From Blattamonas nauphoetae (taxonomy: Eukaryota > Preaxostyla > Oxymonadida): 64,000 bases of DNA. The position numbers and the translations under genes were made by a program. This document shows, one piece after another, positions 1 to 12,360 of this stretch (positions are counted from its first letter, which is position 1; each line of letters opens with the position of its first letter). The notes below the pieces were generated by a model. That model was not told the DNA's origin. It ran no database searches and worked only from the letters and a program-made list of their open reading frames with translations. The stretch is taken from contig JARBJD010000098.1 of assembly GCA_033064195.1 (NCBI GenBank), forward strand, positions 168,843 through 232,842. Direction: 5' to 3'.

Positions 1-1557
1 GGTAAAGTTTCAACTGAATCAAAACCAAAAAATCGTTTGACTCCGAACGTTGAAGAAGAAGCCGCTCGCCTTTTTGAAATTGGAGTTCCTTCTAGTGATG
101 TTCTCCAGTCTTTAAAAACTAATCATGGGTCGGAAGCTCAAATTTCTGATATATACTACCTGAGATCAGCGTATCGCCAAGCTAAAGACGGAAACGATTC
201 ATTCGAAAATATCATTGCAATGATTGACAAAAAACAATATAGTGTGGATTGGCGTCTGGACGAAAAAGAAGTGGTTTCCTCTTTTATGGTGTATTCAGCT
301 GTGTCTCTCCAACTCTTTTCTCAATTTCCAACCGTTGTGCTATTGGATGCAACGTATTCAACAAATCGACTGGGCTATCATCTTGTGCAGGTTCTTGGGA
401 GACACGCTATCGGCAATTTTTTCACAATATGTTATGTGTTTACTCTACGAGAAAGGAAGGAGGACTATGACTGGATCTTCCACCAACTTCTATCTCACAC
501 AAACGGGTTGTCCAAAACTAAAGTTATTATTACGGATTCTGCCCAAGCCGAAATTCAATCGATCAAGTCTGTCCTTCCAAATGTCAAACACATGTTGTGC
601 ATATGGCACATTCTCCGAAACATCGAGGCTCGAATTCGAACTCAATATGAGGAAATTGAACAAGCAGACGAAGCTATGAATTTCTTCAGAAAACAGTGGA
701 ACGTTCTGAATGGTCCCATGGATATCTCAGCCTTTGACGATGCCAAAAATCATTTTATTCAGACTTTTGTCGAGGATGACAGGAATTGGGATGATTTTCT
801 TCAATATATGGAGAAACAGTGGTTTCCATTGTCTCCATATTTCATTCATTGTTTTACAGATCGCTATCCCCATCTTGGGATACGTACAACGTCTCCAGTC
901 GAGGGGATGCATGCTGCTTTAAAAAACCATCTCCCATCTCGAAATGTCCGGTTGGTGGAAACTGTCAAGCGAATATTGGATTTCGATGCCAATCAAAAAG
1001 ATGAAATTCGGCGCATTGTGCAGTTTCAGCGAACCAACAGACTCAATCGACTGAAATTCAATCCTACGCTAACACATCTCTGGGGCAAAATATCATTTCT
1101 CGGTATCAAAACACTTCTTGATTTTATGTCCCCTTCTAATGCTGCAAGACCGTGTACCACCACCACGACGACAACTCTTCTTTTACCCTGCGTCCATATC
1201 CTGAACAGGTATCAAGCAGATCAAACACCTTTTCCGCTAAGGACTATCCCAGGAGTGTGGCGACTTTATGGCGACGAAGAGCCATCTGACCCCTTTTCTG
1301 AGGATAGTTGGGTGCGTACCTATCACGTCGGTGATCGCTTTCAACTGCTCAGGACAGCCAAACTTCCACCTATTCAACGCTCTCCTTCATCCCACCTTGG
1401 AGCCTCGGAGTCTCTCCGCTGCTCAGAACCTCTGGCGGAACGAACAATCAAAGCAACGAAAAGGAAGAAGCCATCAGGTTCCAAACAACAAGATAAGAAA
1501 ACTATGAAAAGGGCAGACACGAAATCATTAACGCTTATGGATCTAAGTCATGACTGA
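1..1557 (+). CDS. MULE-family transposase, 5' partial
   Basis: The frame is open from base 1 and the first in-frame Met is internal, so the N-terminus lies outside the window. It looks like a Mutator-like (FAR1/FHY3-type) DDE transposase. A first catalytic Asp sits in LLDATYSTN (near base 346) and a second in VIITDSAQAE (near 535). The MULE signature CIWHILRN follows, and a candidate Glu sits in TSPVEGMHAALK (near 901). The Lys-rich tail contains LAERTIKATKRKK. A very similar block, AAAERTIKVVKRH, stands in front of the OTU domain in the hAT element at 53.75-58.93 kb. Here the frame stops at 1555-1557 with no OTU domain. No terminal inverted repeats of this element were found. Function (element transposition) is inferred from the family; activity is unknown. 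Confidence 0.85.
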   Translation, partial: GKVSTESKPKNRLTPNVEEEAARLFEIGVPSSDVLQSLKTNHGSEAQISDIYYLRSAYRQAKDGNDSFENIIAMIDKKQYSVDWRLDEKEVVSSFMVYSAVSLQLFSQFPTVVLLDATYSTNRLGYHLVQVLGRHAIGNFFTICYVFTLRERKEDYDWIFHQLLSHTNGLSKTKVIITDSAQAEIQSIKSVLPNVKHMLCIWHILRNIEARIRTQYEEIEQADEAMNFFRKQWNVLNGPMDISAFDDAKNHFIQTFVEDDRNWDDFLQYMEKQWFPLSPYFIHCFTDRYPHLGIRTTSPVEGMHAALKNHLPSRNVRLVETVKRILDFDANQKDEIRRIVQFQRTNRLNRLKFNPTLTHLWGKISFLGIKTLLDFMSPSNAARPCTTTTTTTLLLPCVHILNRYQADQTPFPLRTIPGVWRLYGDEEPSDPFSEDSWVRTYHVGDRFQLLRTAKLPPIQRSPSSHLGASESLRCSEPLAERTIKATKRKKPSGSKQQDKKTMKRADTKSLTLMDLSHD

Positions 1558-3263
1558 GAGGAAGTATTGACATTGTTGATCATTCGACACTTCAAGTTCA
1601 TTTTGTCTTTTATGTAACGAACTGTGTGAAATGAAGATTCACCAGATATGGGACATCCTCTCCATCGCCTAGTGCCCACCCTCGCTTGTTGTTGTCAGCC
1701 GGTTCACTCATCTCCTTTTTCACTAGTTTATGTTCATTCTGGTTCTCATCTCCATTTTTGTACAGATGTAGGGACTCCACAATGACTCCCTCAATCTTGC
1801 ACATGAATGAGGAACCCACTATCAAGTCAAACAATCTGGGCTCTCAGTGCACCTTTTGATTTGTATCGGTGGATTCTCAGATGCTACTGGAGAATTAGAT
1901 GATGACAGTGACCATCCTCATTGGTCCATCCACAATGAAGGCTTAATGTACTGTCTGCATTCATCCATTGTACTCATTTTCCATTTCTATCCCGACTTCC
2001 ATTCAGATCAGTCCAATTCCACGCAATGATGAGTCGGAACAGGAATCAAGAAGACAATGATGATGAGAAGGGGGTGATTTGCTAGCATCATAAATGAGAC
2101 ATTGGCTTCAACGGACAAGTGGAGAACGCAAAGATCATTTTCGGATCGCTCACAAATTCCGCTCAGATTCTGTCCTCGATGCTAGTTATGTCCAACAATT
2201 CGGAGAAAATGAACAATTGTCTGTATTGACACTATTATACCGGATGGTGGACGCTGAGCTGGTCGAAAACGCCGATCATGGTACTTCCTCGCTCGCTGGG
2301 GAGTTCCAACTCTTCTTCATCGGCTCCCTCCCAATCATTTCCTAGCCCACCACATCACCATATACGGTCGACCACTCCCCACCGACCACCCCGCACTGTC
2401 GAATCCTCGCTACCGGCTTCGTTCGCCCCCAATCCTCCGCATCTCCCCCATCGTTGATCTGGAAACAGGAGTCGAGGCAATGTCACCATTTTCAGTGTGG
2501 GTAATGTTACTCACCATTCTCCGAGATAATTACTCTCAGGGCGACACGGCGCGATATTTCAGAATGTTGGGACCGACATCCACGGATTCTTGGATATTCT
2601 CCACAATGAAGTGGAGGAAGTCAACACTCGTGCTATGCACTTTGAATTAACGTGGGGAGCGCATCAGCAGATTTTTTGTGGACTTCGGGAGCGATTCGGA
2701 CAACACAGTACTGTTTATATCTTGTTTGGGGTATTGGAGGAGATGGAGATGTATGCTTGGATCAAACTGCAGGCCATATGCTCGTTGGAGGAATCGGAAT
2801 TGATGATACTGGAAACCAAACGTCAGATCCAAAACAAAGATTTGTCGAAGTAGGAAAGAGCGGAAATCAACGATGAAAAACAGATATGGTGGTTACATTG
2901 GGGAATGATAAAGAAAGTGGGGAGGAACAATCTGACGGCCTGGACTCAAAAGCCTTTGAAAGTGCTCCCACTTCAGACGAGTGATCTCCATACAAACGAT
3001 CCCTCGTTCCACTCTTGAAGCAAGGAACCAACTCACTATTCAGAAAAGATGCATCAACTACAAACTCACACTCTCCTCGGTTGCCGCAACATGACAGAAA
3101 TGAGGATCCTTACAAACACACCTTGTTATCACAAATTGCATCTCCTGTTCGTCCACATTTGATTAATGGTTGTCTGGATACGATCCAACTCGATTCCCCA
3201 ACCGGTTAACAGTCACATAACCGTCACCCTCCCTGATTCCACGTAGCTCCTGCAACTCGAAAT
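1558..3263. other. Degenerate region after the MULE gene
   Basis: No intact gene is recognised. Short open stretches at 2094-2345 and 2590-2876 (+) have protein-like composition but switch frame and lack recognisable motifs. They may be remnants of a MULE accessory ORF or an unrelated pseudogene. Confidence 0.3.
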
Positions 3264-4121
3264 GGGTGATTCTAAATGAATTGTTACCCGCGTATTTTCT
3301 TCTGTCATATGAGCAGAAACTCAATACAATTTTCAGAGCGCTCATATTCTCCTTCATTCGACATGATTAAGGTGTTTTCCATTTTTCTGACTCTTCATCC
3401 AATCTTTTCCGTCTGATTTCTTCTTTCAGCGATCCTTCTTCGCTCAAACTAACACGTTCCCCCAAAATTGTGCAAGTACCTCGTTCTAACACATCATTTG
3501 AAGCTGACCTCCATCGTTTGAACAGTGTATATATTCTCATCTTCGCTTTCCAAGTCCGTTTTATTTCAACTCAGATCTATCAATGACACTTGACATCTCT
3601 ATGTTTTATTGTGATTTCGAGTTTTTCATCTCTTTTCCTTCAGCTGTATCATTCAGATCTGGTAGTCTCGTTCTTCTCTTCTCACAGTGAACTTGCGTTT
3701 TCTGATCTGCCTCCCTCCTCTGTAGCAAACCATTAAAAGTGTCGTTCCTTCATTTCCACGTCACAAACACGCCATTCTGACACACACCAGAAATTTCATA
3801 GAGATCTTTTATGTTTGAAGTGAGATATCCAAAATAAGCTTTTCACGGTTTTTTGGATGATATATGTTTTCAATTCGCATTTCTCTCACAAATCCGTTTT
3901 TTTATGTCGTTTACCACCACCTCTTTGATTTCTGAAACGTTGTGAAGAAAAAAAAGTGATAAAATGTCCAGATCCTATAAGAGCTCAATCGAACGCGATC
4001 AAAGCAAAATCTACAAAATTTAGCACTTTTCAGTCCTGAAAGCAGATGAATGCAAATTGTGCAATTTTTAATTTTTTGTAACGCACCATAGTGTAAAGTA
4101 ACATTTCATTTAGAATCACCC
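3264..4121. mobile_element. Inverted-end element, family A copy 1 (858 bp)
   Basis: The left end begins GGGTGATTCTAAATGAA and the right end is its inverse, ending TTCATTTAGAATCACCC. The interior is AT-rich and non-coding. A second copy at 10851-11710 has the same ends and nearly the same length, and the two share an interior block that includes the phrase CGCACCATAGTGT. A non-autonomous DNA transposon is the likely nature. No target duplication was established. Confidence 0.55.
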
Positions 4122-5389
4122 AAATCAGTGTGAACTGATGTCATATAGAACGGAGAAGAAAGAGAGATGAATGGGTCAGCCAGTCGCACTCACTAAAATG
4201 AGCACCATTCATCCTCACATCATGATGAGTTCTCCAAACATTGGTTGATCTCCTCACTTCATCAAACTTTTTGTGGATTTGTGTTGATGAAAGGATGCTG
4301 AGAGAAACTCATTCAAAACTGAAGTCTTCACAGATGAAAAAGCGTTCAATAAACAAAAATAACGAACAAAGAGAGCGGCTCCAACAGCCCCCACATCTGA
4401 GAAGAGCGAAATAAAGAAAAGGATACCAAGCACAAGTGCATGAAGGAGATACACTCGACCGTGTCCCTCCAAAGAATGCAGGAACATACACTTCGGTTCG
4501 TCCAAACTCCGTTTGTCCTTTCGAGACATTCTTTCCTTTCTTCATTTCAAATATCGATGTCTGGAACTTCGAGTTCATCATTGCTCTGAAAATACTGCCC
4601 CATACTGGTCCGAACATGTGTAGATTTTAACTGGACGTCATTACGTTTTCAAATGATCGAAAATTATCAAGTAGCCTGAAATCATTCAGTTTGAAGAGTG
4701 AAAGCTGCGAACTGACGGATTTTGTGGTTCCAATGGAGTCGAACATTGACAGGTGACTTCCGAATAAGCAAAAAGTGTTATAGACTGGTTTCGACTCGTT
4801 GTTAGGAGGCTGGTCTCTTTTTCAATCTCGCACCGTTTGTTGTCGATAAAGCAATTGTGAAGGATGGTTACCTCCATCAATTGTCATTATCGCCCATCAT
4901 GATTTGACTGATGCTCTTCTATCGATCATCTTGAGGTGGGGTGTGTCTCGTTTCAACTGTCTTCATTTTGCCTTCATATCAGCCGCCATACAAGTGTCAT
5001 TGCAAGAGTAGTGTTGTTTTCTTCCAGCTTCTGTCCGTAAATCCCAATATTCAATCGCACGAGTTGTCTCGTTAGCCGTGTTCGTCGCAACAAGAATCCA
5101 CTGTTGGGATGATCTCAGTCAACACTCCTTCATCGACGAGATGAACACTGATTTGAATCTCAACACATATGACTGTTCCAATTCCTTCTCTCATGAAGTG
5201 CAAATATGTCATCCTTCATCCATTTCGGCAGACGCAGCTTCGCAATCCCAACCAATTTGTCTGTCCCCTTCAGCATGGGTTGCTGAATTTGTCCTTCCAT
5301 ATTTCTCTTGGAAGAAACAATCAGTCGTGGTGTTGTCTCAGTCGCTTTCATCAAGCCTTCACATCGTGTTCTGATCGTTGTTCTTCTGA
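4122..5389. other. AT-rich intergenic DNA
   Basis: Only short overlapping frames on both strands, with no recognisable protein, RNA or repeat. Confidence 0.4.
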
Positions 5390-8300
5390 TAGACCCTCCA
5401 CAAAACCGGTTTTATTTATTAAACCGGCTAAATTCAGACAAAAATATGAGAGCCTTCATATCTCGGCTATGAGTCAAAGTGAAGCGTATTAAAAACGAGT
5501 CGCAATAATTAGGCTATCTGCATCAGATTGGGATTGTTCAGAACACTTTTTCAAAGAATGGGTATCTAAATTCAACTCCGCCTCTCTCTCAGTATTTAAG
5601 ATCGTCGATGTCTAATTTACCATCTGGCACCTCTTCTCCATCACCACCACTAATTTATCAAAAGATTACCTCATCTACAGACAATCTCCACACAACGTAG
5701 CAAAATTCTCTGAAAAACTCGTTGTATTTTGATGCAAATGCGACACTGGATTCACTAACATCACCAAACGACTCAAAATCCTCCATTCCTCGATATCTTT
5801 CCTTAATACGGTCGAGACCACACGACACATAACCCCCTCACTTCGAGTTCTTAACTTCGTTCATCGCCATTCCAATCGTGTTGAATATCATTTTCCATGA
5901 TTTAACAGATATGTTCGAGTCAATGAATCCTCTTTCATTGGACAACTCTCCCCTCCATCGAGAAATAGCTCGACGATAGGTACAGGGCTGTCAGGCACGA
6001 TGGATTGTCCTGTCCCGGTGCTCAAACGACCAAGTACTCTCCTGCGACCCACACTCTCTCAGCAGACGTTCCTGCCTCTCACCACACCAGCCGCCCATCC
6101 CACCCTTCCCGACCCGCCCATTTCGCCAGTCGGAGAAGACAACGAGGGCACCCTTCCACCGCAGCCACGACCCACACTGATGATGATCAAACGCCGGGCT
6201 CGATCAGGAGGCAGTACGGCCTTCTCAGACTTCCCGCGCCACAAATTCCCCACAGCTGGTACTACTCCCGCAAGCATAGCCGTCGCTCGCTTCTCCGACG
6301 CCTCCCAAATCAGCGTCGACGACGAGATCTTCACCAATCGCGTCCAGCGCGTCCTCGAACAATAAATGCGGATAGGGACGATCATTCTTGTCGGCGACTC
6401 CACCACACAGACTCTCCGCCGTACCACAAAAATGGAGGCGCAGCGGAGCGACTTCAGGAAAGGCAAGACATGCTTCGAACTCGAATCCATCTTCGTCTAC
6501 TCTGCCTCACCGCTCTCCGATGTGAATGTCGCTCTGGACAATCAAGATCATCGCGCCGGACGAGTTCGTCGAGGTTGTGTTCCCCGAAGAGTTCAACATC
6601 GTCGTCGGCGCTGTGCAAGGCAACACTGGTCCGAAGAAACCGAACCTCACCACGTCTGTTCCATCTGGTGGGACAGCGATGCTAAAATGAAGAGAGTATC
6701 ACAAGCTTACCAAATACCGAAGCTCCAACTCGCTCAGATTCTACAGCCACTCTGCCTCAGAAGAAGCTGCCTTTTCCATCCATCTACCTCCTCGATCTCT
6801 ACAGAGTTCACAGAGTGTCTTCCATCTCTCCTTCATTCTCCTTCTTGCTTCCCCTTCTGCTCGACACTGGTGTGGCGAACTGCGGCGAGTCCAGCGCAGA
6901 CACAACTTGCGGTGTTGGGTGTGATGCCCACTCTCGGTGAGCTGTTTCTGCTGTGTCGGAGCGGAAGAAGGGCGGGCTGGGCGGATGGACAGTCTCGTCC
7001 AGTCTGGCTCCATACTCGTCCTCTCCCTCCATCCGCACAGTATCCTCGCCCTCTGCCTCCTCTCCCCGTCCACATCTCGCCCATTGTCCAGCGTCTTCTC
7101 TCCCCTCCAACGACGAGAGTGGTCTCACGTTCCTCTTCATCTCTGACATCAAACTCTCCTGATCTCTCACGGTCTCTTCTTCTAATTCGTATGTTCGATA
7201 TGTCTGCACTGAGAACTGATCAGTCTGCGCCAGTTCAACTTGAAGTGTATCATCTCCCCCACTCACCCTCTTCCCCAACACTGTCGACCGACGCGGTGTC
7301 GATCCAAACCGCGCTGCATCTGGCCCTGACTCGAAGACTTCGGCCACAACGTTCCCGATGTCCTTCAGAGGAAGCTGAAAGCGACGCTAAGGCAGGATCT
7401 CCTCTCTCTCTTTCCGCTTCTCCCACCACACCCTCCCACTTCGCATGGGCGACCTGCTCTGCCTCTTCCGCACTTCTGTAGCTGTCTACACCTTCCGATC
7501 GCGCTGAACCAGACTCAGAATGATCCGCGTCTCTTCCGGCTGCTTCGGCTTCCTCTTCCGCCACAGAGGTATGTTCGGTGTCGTTCGGCTGCGAGTCGTC
7601 CGATCAGCCGGAAACGACGTCAGTTCAAACGTCTGCTCTCCGATCGACGACGCACTCTCACTCGTCTCGTTCTCGAACCCAGACCAATCCGACACGCTCT
7701 CGTCTCCAACATCTCCCCAATCTCCGCGCCACGACGACTCTTCTCTAATCCGCTCCAACGAGTCTGACGAGCACCTCATTTTCAACTCCATCACCTATTT
7801 CCGCAGAACAAGGTGCACGCTCTCTCCCGATTCACTCTCGTCCTCTCCATCCCCTTCCTTCCATTCTCGCAGTCGCACATAATCCGACTCCATCGGCCCC
7901 CCAACAGCGCAGCCTCATCTTTCCCCTCCTACCCCAACTCTGGTCCTGTTTGATGGAAGCCGAGAGAGGAGGGATGGGGGAACGATTGTACCGAAGAGCG
8001 GTGTTCCCTCGCCTCCTCTGCTTCTGCCTCTTCCCTCCCTGTTCCCTCTTCTTCTCCACCCAACTCCGAAATCGATGGGGGCGTGTGGATGTCTGATGGT
8101 GATAGAAAACGGGACAAGTTCTGTTCCTTCTCTGACCCTTCGGAGTCCTTCAACGATGGCGAGGAATACAGCGCTTCTGATGAAGGAACGTTCGGCCGAG
8201 CTAGAGTCGCTCAACACCAAAGACACTGTCGTCGTCCTCACCAACACTGGGCATTAGCCAGACTGGGTCGAACATCTCCCGGCCAGCTGGGCAGGCACCC

Positions 8301-8541
8301 AGACAGGACAACCAGAGTGCAATCCTGAAGGCCAGTTGATACGATCCATTCATTTCATCTCCCCATACTTTTGAGTCAGACACATTTCAGATCAAATGTC
8401 GATGTAATTTTCTCTCAAAATGAAGTTGTCAAATAGTCAAGAAGAGCGAAGAAGACATCCTTTCCCTATTACTGTTCAAATTCTGGGCCTAGTCGAATAA
8501 AACCGGTTATTTATATTTTAGCCGGTTTTGTGGAGGGACTA
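5390..8541. mobile_element. Pack-type TIR element 1 (about 3.15 kb)
   Basis: Left end TAGACCCTCCACAAAACCGG; right end, read inward, TAGTCCCTCCACAAAACCGG. The TIRs are about 25 bp and start in a TA. The first roughly 550 bp (to about 5,940) and last roughly 80 bp are clearly homologous to the ends of element 2 (29663-32722). Examples are shared AAGATCGTCGATGTCTAATT and GAGTCAATGAATCCT on the left and AATTCTGGG on the right. The interiors differ, are GC-richer than the flanks and hold broken coding sequence. This architecture matches Pack-type DNA transposons that carry captured gene pieces. No transposase is visible. TA target duplication is possible but unproven. Confidence 0.75.
5990..8383 (+). 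pseudogene. Broken coding cargo of element 1
   Basis: Protein-like stretches run on the plus strand but change frame repeatedly. One covers 6000-6365. One around 6366-6540 contains LVGDSTTQTLRRTTKM. One around 6536-6690, in another frame, contains PDEFVEVVFPEEFNIVVGAV. Further pieces lie at 7450-7880 and 8075-8380, the last containing LMKERSAELESLNTKD. Composition is markedly more GC-rich than the flanks. Several long antisense frames are acidic, low-complexity shadows. No protein family was recognised. It appears to be one or more captured genes in decay rather than element-encoded functions. Confidence 0.45.
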
Positions 8542-8839
8542 TGACTGTTCCCAGGATCGGTGATCTCAAGTGAACTCGACACAACAATGCCTGTACCCAG
8601 TATTGATGAGGCTGTTGGACGTCGTGAGTGAAAAAAGGCAGAGCGGCGAGACGAGCGATGGATGCGGCTGGAAGACTCGATTCAGTGTCACCAGCGTGTC
8701 AAGGTTAGCATTCTCTTCATTCACTCTTCGTCCTGTTCCATTGTCTTTCTTCCTTTGTATTCGATTATCTTCTTAATCTGCCTCGCGAGAAGACGACGAG
8801 TTTCAGAAGCAGTACACTTTTTTCCCACTATTGTCGACT

Positions 8840-10316
8840 GTTCTCAACGACTTTCACCATCTCGCCAGGTACGTCTTCGGAAATATCCTCTCCACTTTTT
8901 TCATAGGAAAGAAACCAGAAGTCGTACGATTCGGTCAACACCTTCAGGAAACAACAAGAAGCGAACCGACTGATACGTGATGAAGATGAACGCCAAGAGC
9001 TGTTCCGATGCATTTTGACACTTAACGTGAATGTATGCGTCTTCCAACCATTCCGATAATCGTTCGCTCTTCCACATTCTCGTTTCTGAACATCACCACT
9101 CTTCCTTCCTCAGTTCATGATTAAACCAGAAGCGACTTCTTCGATGACCACATTCCATCAACGCATGTATGGAAATGAACGACATCATGATCAACATCGG
9201 ATGGAACAAGATTCATAAAAGCTGAGAAAGTGTTAGGCAATAAGAATCCCGGCTGAACCTTTCACCCAGACATCACAGCAACCAAGGATCTTCGATGGAA
9301 CGATGCGTATGCCAATATATAATTCACTTCTTCAGCAACAAGCGTCACCGTTTCAGTATTCTCATCATTGATCGAAATTCACATGTTTCTCGATCTGAAA
9401 GACGAATGCCAAGCACCAGCATTCCTGACAGCCACTTTCTCTTCGCAAGGAATACAAACTCTCTCATGAAAGAAACAATGAAAGCGATCTTCAGCTCACA
9501 CATGGACAGGAGATCAGTTCCGACACCCCAGACAAATGTGAATACGAAGAAATTCATGCAAAATGAACTATATCAGTCGGAGCTTTGGAAGCAAATTCAC
9601 TCTGAGGTTACTAAACGTTTGCACCAGTCACAACAGCATCGACCATCGAAATTGAATTGTCCAAACCGAACCTTGTGCTGGACTATGAAGTGACAACAAT
9701 TGGGAATTGGATACGTGTGTCATGGGAAGGAGAGAACATCTTCATCGACAAGAGGCACAACATGGCACTTTGGATGTTTCAAAACAAAGGCGAAGCTTGT
9801 ATGACAGAATACACGCGGACGATCGTAAGTTGAACACACGAAGTTGTTGTTTCACTGAAAGAGCTCACCCACTGGTCTGCGATCAAGATTGGGAATAGTG
9901 TAAAGACAGAACAGCCGGCCTAACACCCTGTTGAATGATCTGTTCCTCAAACCAAGAATTCCTACTATTTCTAGAACTCAGAAGTCGCACGAATGGTGAC
10001 AGATACAAAAACTCGACGCTACTGTCACTACCTTCGAGAGTGTCGCGCGATCAACACGTTTTATTCGCACACCGCCACTATCTCCACGCCCATCCAGCGA
10101 AGCTCGCCTGACGCAGTTCCCCAAAGCAATGTACTGGTCGAATATGACAAGGAGGAATTTCACAACGCCTGTGTGCTCCCAGTTGCATCGCGAGTCGTCC
10201 ACGCGATCGCCGCATCCTCAACCACTGAATCGCGTCTTCTGATCGAACAGAAGGGCGAGATCGATGTGGCACCAGCCATGCAAGATATAGTGACGTTCTC
10301 ATCTTACTCTTAGAAG
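8840..10316 (+). CDS. Possible spliced hypothetical gene, exons unresolved
   Basis: Several coding-like blocks lie on the plus strand, separated by T-rich intron-like DNA. One block at about 8945-9030 contains QQEANRLIRDEDERQELF and is followed by a GTGAAT donor. A second at about 9640-9824 contains LSKPNLVLDYEVTTIGNW and GENIFIDKRHNMALWMF, and ends at a GTAAGT donor (9825). A third at about 9990-10240 contains TVTTFESVARSTRFIRTPP. No family was recognised and no start codon could be fixed. It may be intact or decayed. Confidence 0.3.
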
Positions 10317-10850
10317 TGTGATGGTGATTCTTCGGCGGTGGCGTGAGCGTTGCTGAAGGAAGTAGAATGGGGAAGATTCGGCAAAGATAGGCGACACAAA
10401 ACATGGAAGAAAAAGAATCAGAATGGGATAGTGTGGAAAGCATGATGTGGCGAACACTGCGACGGAGGTGTGGAGGAAAGAACGATCAGACTCAGTGGGC
10501 TGAAAGCACATGGCGGTGTGGGTTAATGTTGATGAGCGAAAGAGAAAGAGGTGGAACGAGAAGAGATGGAGCGACAAGCTGCAGATGAGCAAGCAGATCA
10601 AGAAGAACGAGACAAAAAGCTCCTTCTCGAAGCTGAACATCAACGGAATCGAAAGAAAGAGGAAAAGAGGAAAGATGCTGAGAGACATATGAGCGATTCT
10701 CAATCAAATAAGTGACGCGTGGGTTCGTAGTATCCACGAAGACTATTGTCCTCACAATCAAAATTCATCGTCTACAATCCCGAAACTCATCATTTGTGAA
10801 CTTTTTTCATTTTCAAAAAACATAGTAGTTGTCTCGATCATCACAGAAAT

Positions 10851-11710
10851 GGGCGATTCTGAATGAAAGGACGCGTGCGTTACAACTCCGTCAACATTTG
10901 AAAGATCGTTGAGAAAGCTATTCATCTCCCAGGAACAATCAAAATCTCCATCTTGAAGGTTTATATTATCTCTTTTTTTCATTTTCACTCACTTTTCTAC
11001 AAATTCAAAGATCAGGTGACTCATTCTCCATCAAACAACTTTAATCGGTCAGATCGATGATTGAACCGACCTTATACCGTGTATTGCATGCGATTCTTTT
11101 GGTTTGTGTCATTTATTTCGTTCACATTGACAGACACTCAGCACTTTTTTCAGGTGAGACGGATCGTGTCTAACAGGCAGAAAACAATCTGGCCTGTTCA
11201 CCTATCTGATGCTTTCTCCTGTTTTCACTCGATCATGTATCTTTTGTCATGAATTTCTCATCTTATAGATCACAAACTGACACGGACTTGTTGATCGTCC
11301 TCCTTGTCCTCTAATTCAGATCAATCTCAATTTCCCTTCACTTTATATCTCAAACCACCTTAATTGGATATGTCTCTCCAATTCTTAAGTCTAAATTCAT
11401 CAATCTTGTCGAATCTTCCGATCCGCACTTTTCACGTCTTTTTCTTCAATAGATGTATTTGTATTGGTTCTCTCACACAGAATAGGGTTTTTACGTTGTT
11501 TTACATCATTTCTCCATTTTTCAACTTGTTCTGTGATAAAAAGTGTGCAAAAGTGTCCGGATCAAAAAATGGCTTTATCGAACGCGATCCTACTTGAAAT
11601 CCAGTAATTCACTCTTTTTCTGTCGACTAAACAGATGAACGGTAATTGTGCAAATAATGATTTTTTGGGACGCACCATAGTGTTTTGCGACCTTTCAAAG
11701 AGAATCGCCC
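10851..11710. mobile_element. Inverted-end element, family A copy 2 (860 bp)
   Basis: Left end GGGCGATTCTGAATGAAAGG; right end CCTTTCAAAGAGAATCGCCC, an imperfect inverse. Length and interior resemble the copy at 3264-4121, including CGAACGCGATC and GGACGCACCATAGTGT. No ORF of note is present. Confidence 0.55.
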
Positions 11711-12010
11711 AAATGTCTCCTTTTTTTCAGTTTTTCTCTTTAATCGATGATTTATATCCGTTGTCTCACATAGAGACCTCTTTTTTTGTTGTTTTGCATC
11801 CTTTCCCTGCCTTTGAACATGTTTTGTAACAAAAAGTGTGCAAAAATGTGCTGATCTTAAAAACACCATTTCAAGCGCGATCATGCATGAAATCCAAAAA
11901 TTCACCTGTACTCTGTCTATTAAACACTTGAACGATATTTAGGTGATTTTTAATTTTTTCCACGCACATATATGATTTTCCACATTTCATTGAGAATCGC
12001 TCATATGAAC
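11711..12010. repeat. Partial third copy of family A 3' part
   Basis: About 290 bp repeat the right-hand half of the adjacent element in diverged form, with AACAAAAAGTGTGCAAAAATG and TTTCATTGAGAATCGCTC. The spacing to the same phrases in copy 2 is about 295 bp. This suggests a tandem partial duplication of the element's end. Confidence 0.5.
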
Positions 12011-12282
12011 AGCACACAATCTGCTCTTGGTGCCTCCCTGACGCACGCCTCTTCTTCCTCATCATTTGTCCAGGCTATAAAGATCTCCGTCATCATTTCA
12101 CATCATCAGAGTTGTTTACTCCCTTTTTCTTTGTGAATTCCATCACCATTCTCGTTTTGATACGAAAAAGGTCTGATCTTCCGATTATCACAAAGCGGAA
12201 TGTTATCCATGAAGTGAGGAGAAAAAGAACAAAATGGTGTCGAAGTAGTTGTGAGGAGGAAAAAGAAAAAGAGAAAAAGTCG

Positions 12283-12360
12283 CTCATGTGGGGGATTGAA
12301 CCCACGACCTGTTGATAGAAAGGCTTGAGTCATATCCAACTCGACTACGCTTGTATCATA
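12283..12360 (-). tRNA. tRNA-like sequence, probably degenerate
   Basis: Read on the minus strand, TAGTCGAGTTGG fits an A box/D arm and GTGGGTTCAATCCCC fits a B box/T arm. A pol III-type TTTTT follows one base after the likely 3' end. The D stem GTCG/TGAC pairs. The T loop has one base too many, the anticodon stem is weak and the expected acceptor strands do not pair. No anticodon is assigned. It is either a tRNA pseudogene or a tRNA-derived repeat. Confidence 0.35.

Noticed and set aside
6059-7564. Acidic minus-strand ORFs inside element 1
   Set aside because: Antisense shadows of GC-rich, Ser/Pro/Arg-rich sequence, with no motifs and mutual overlap.
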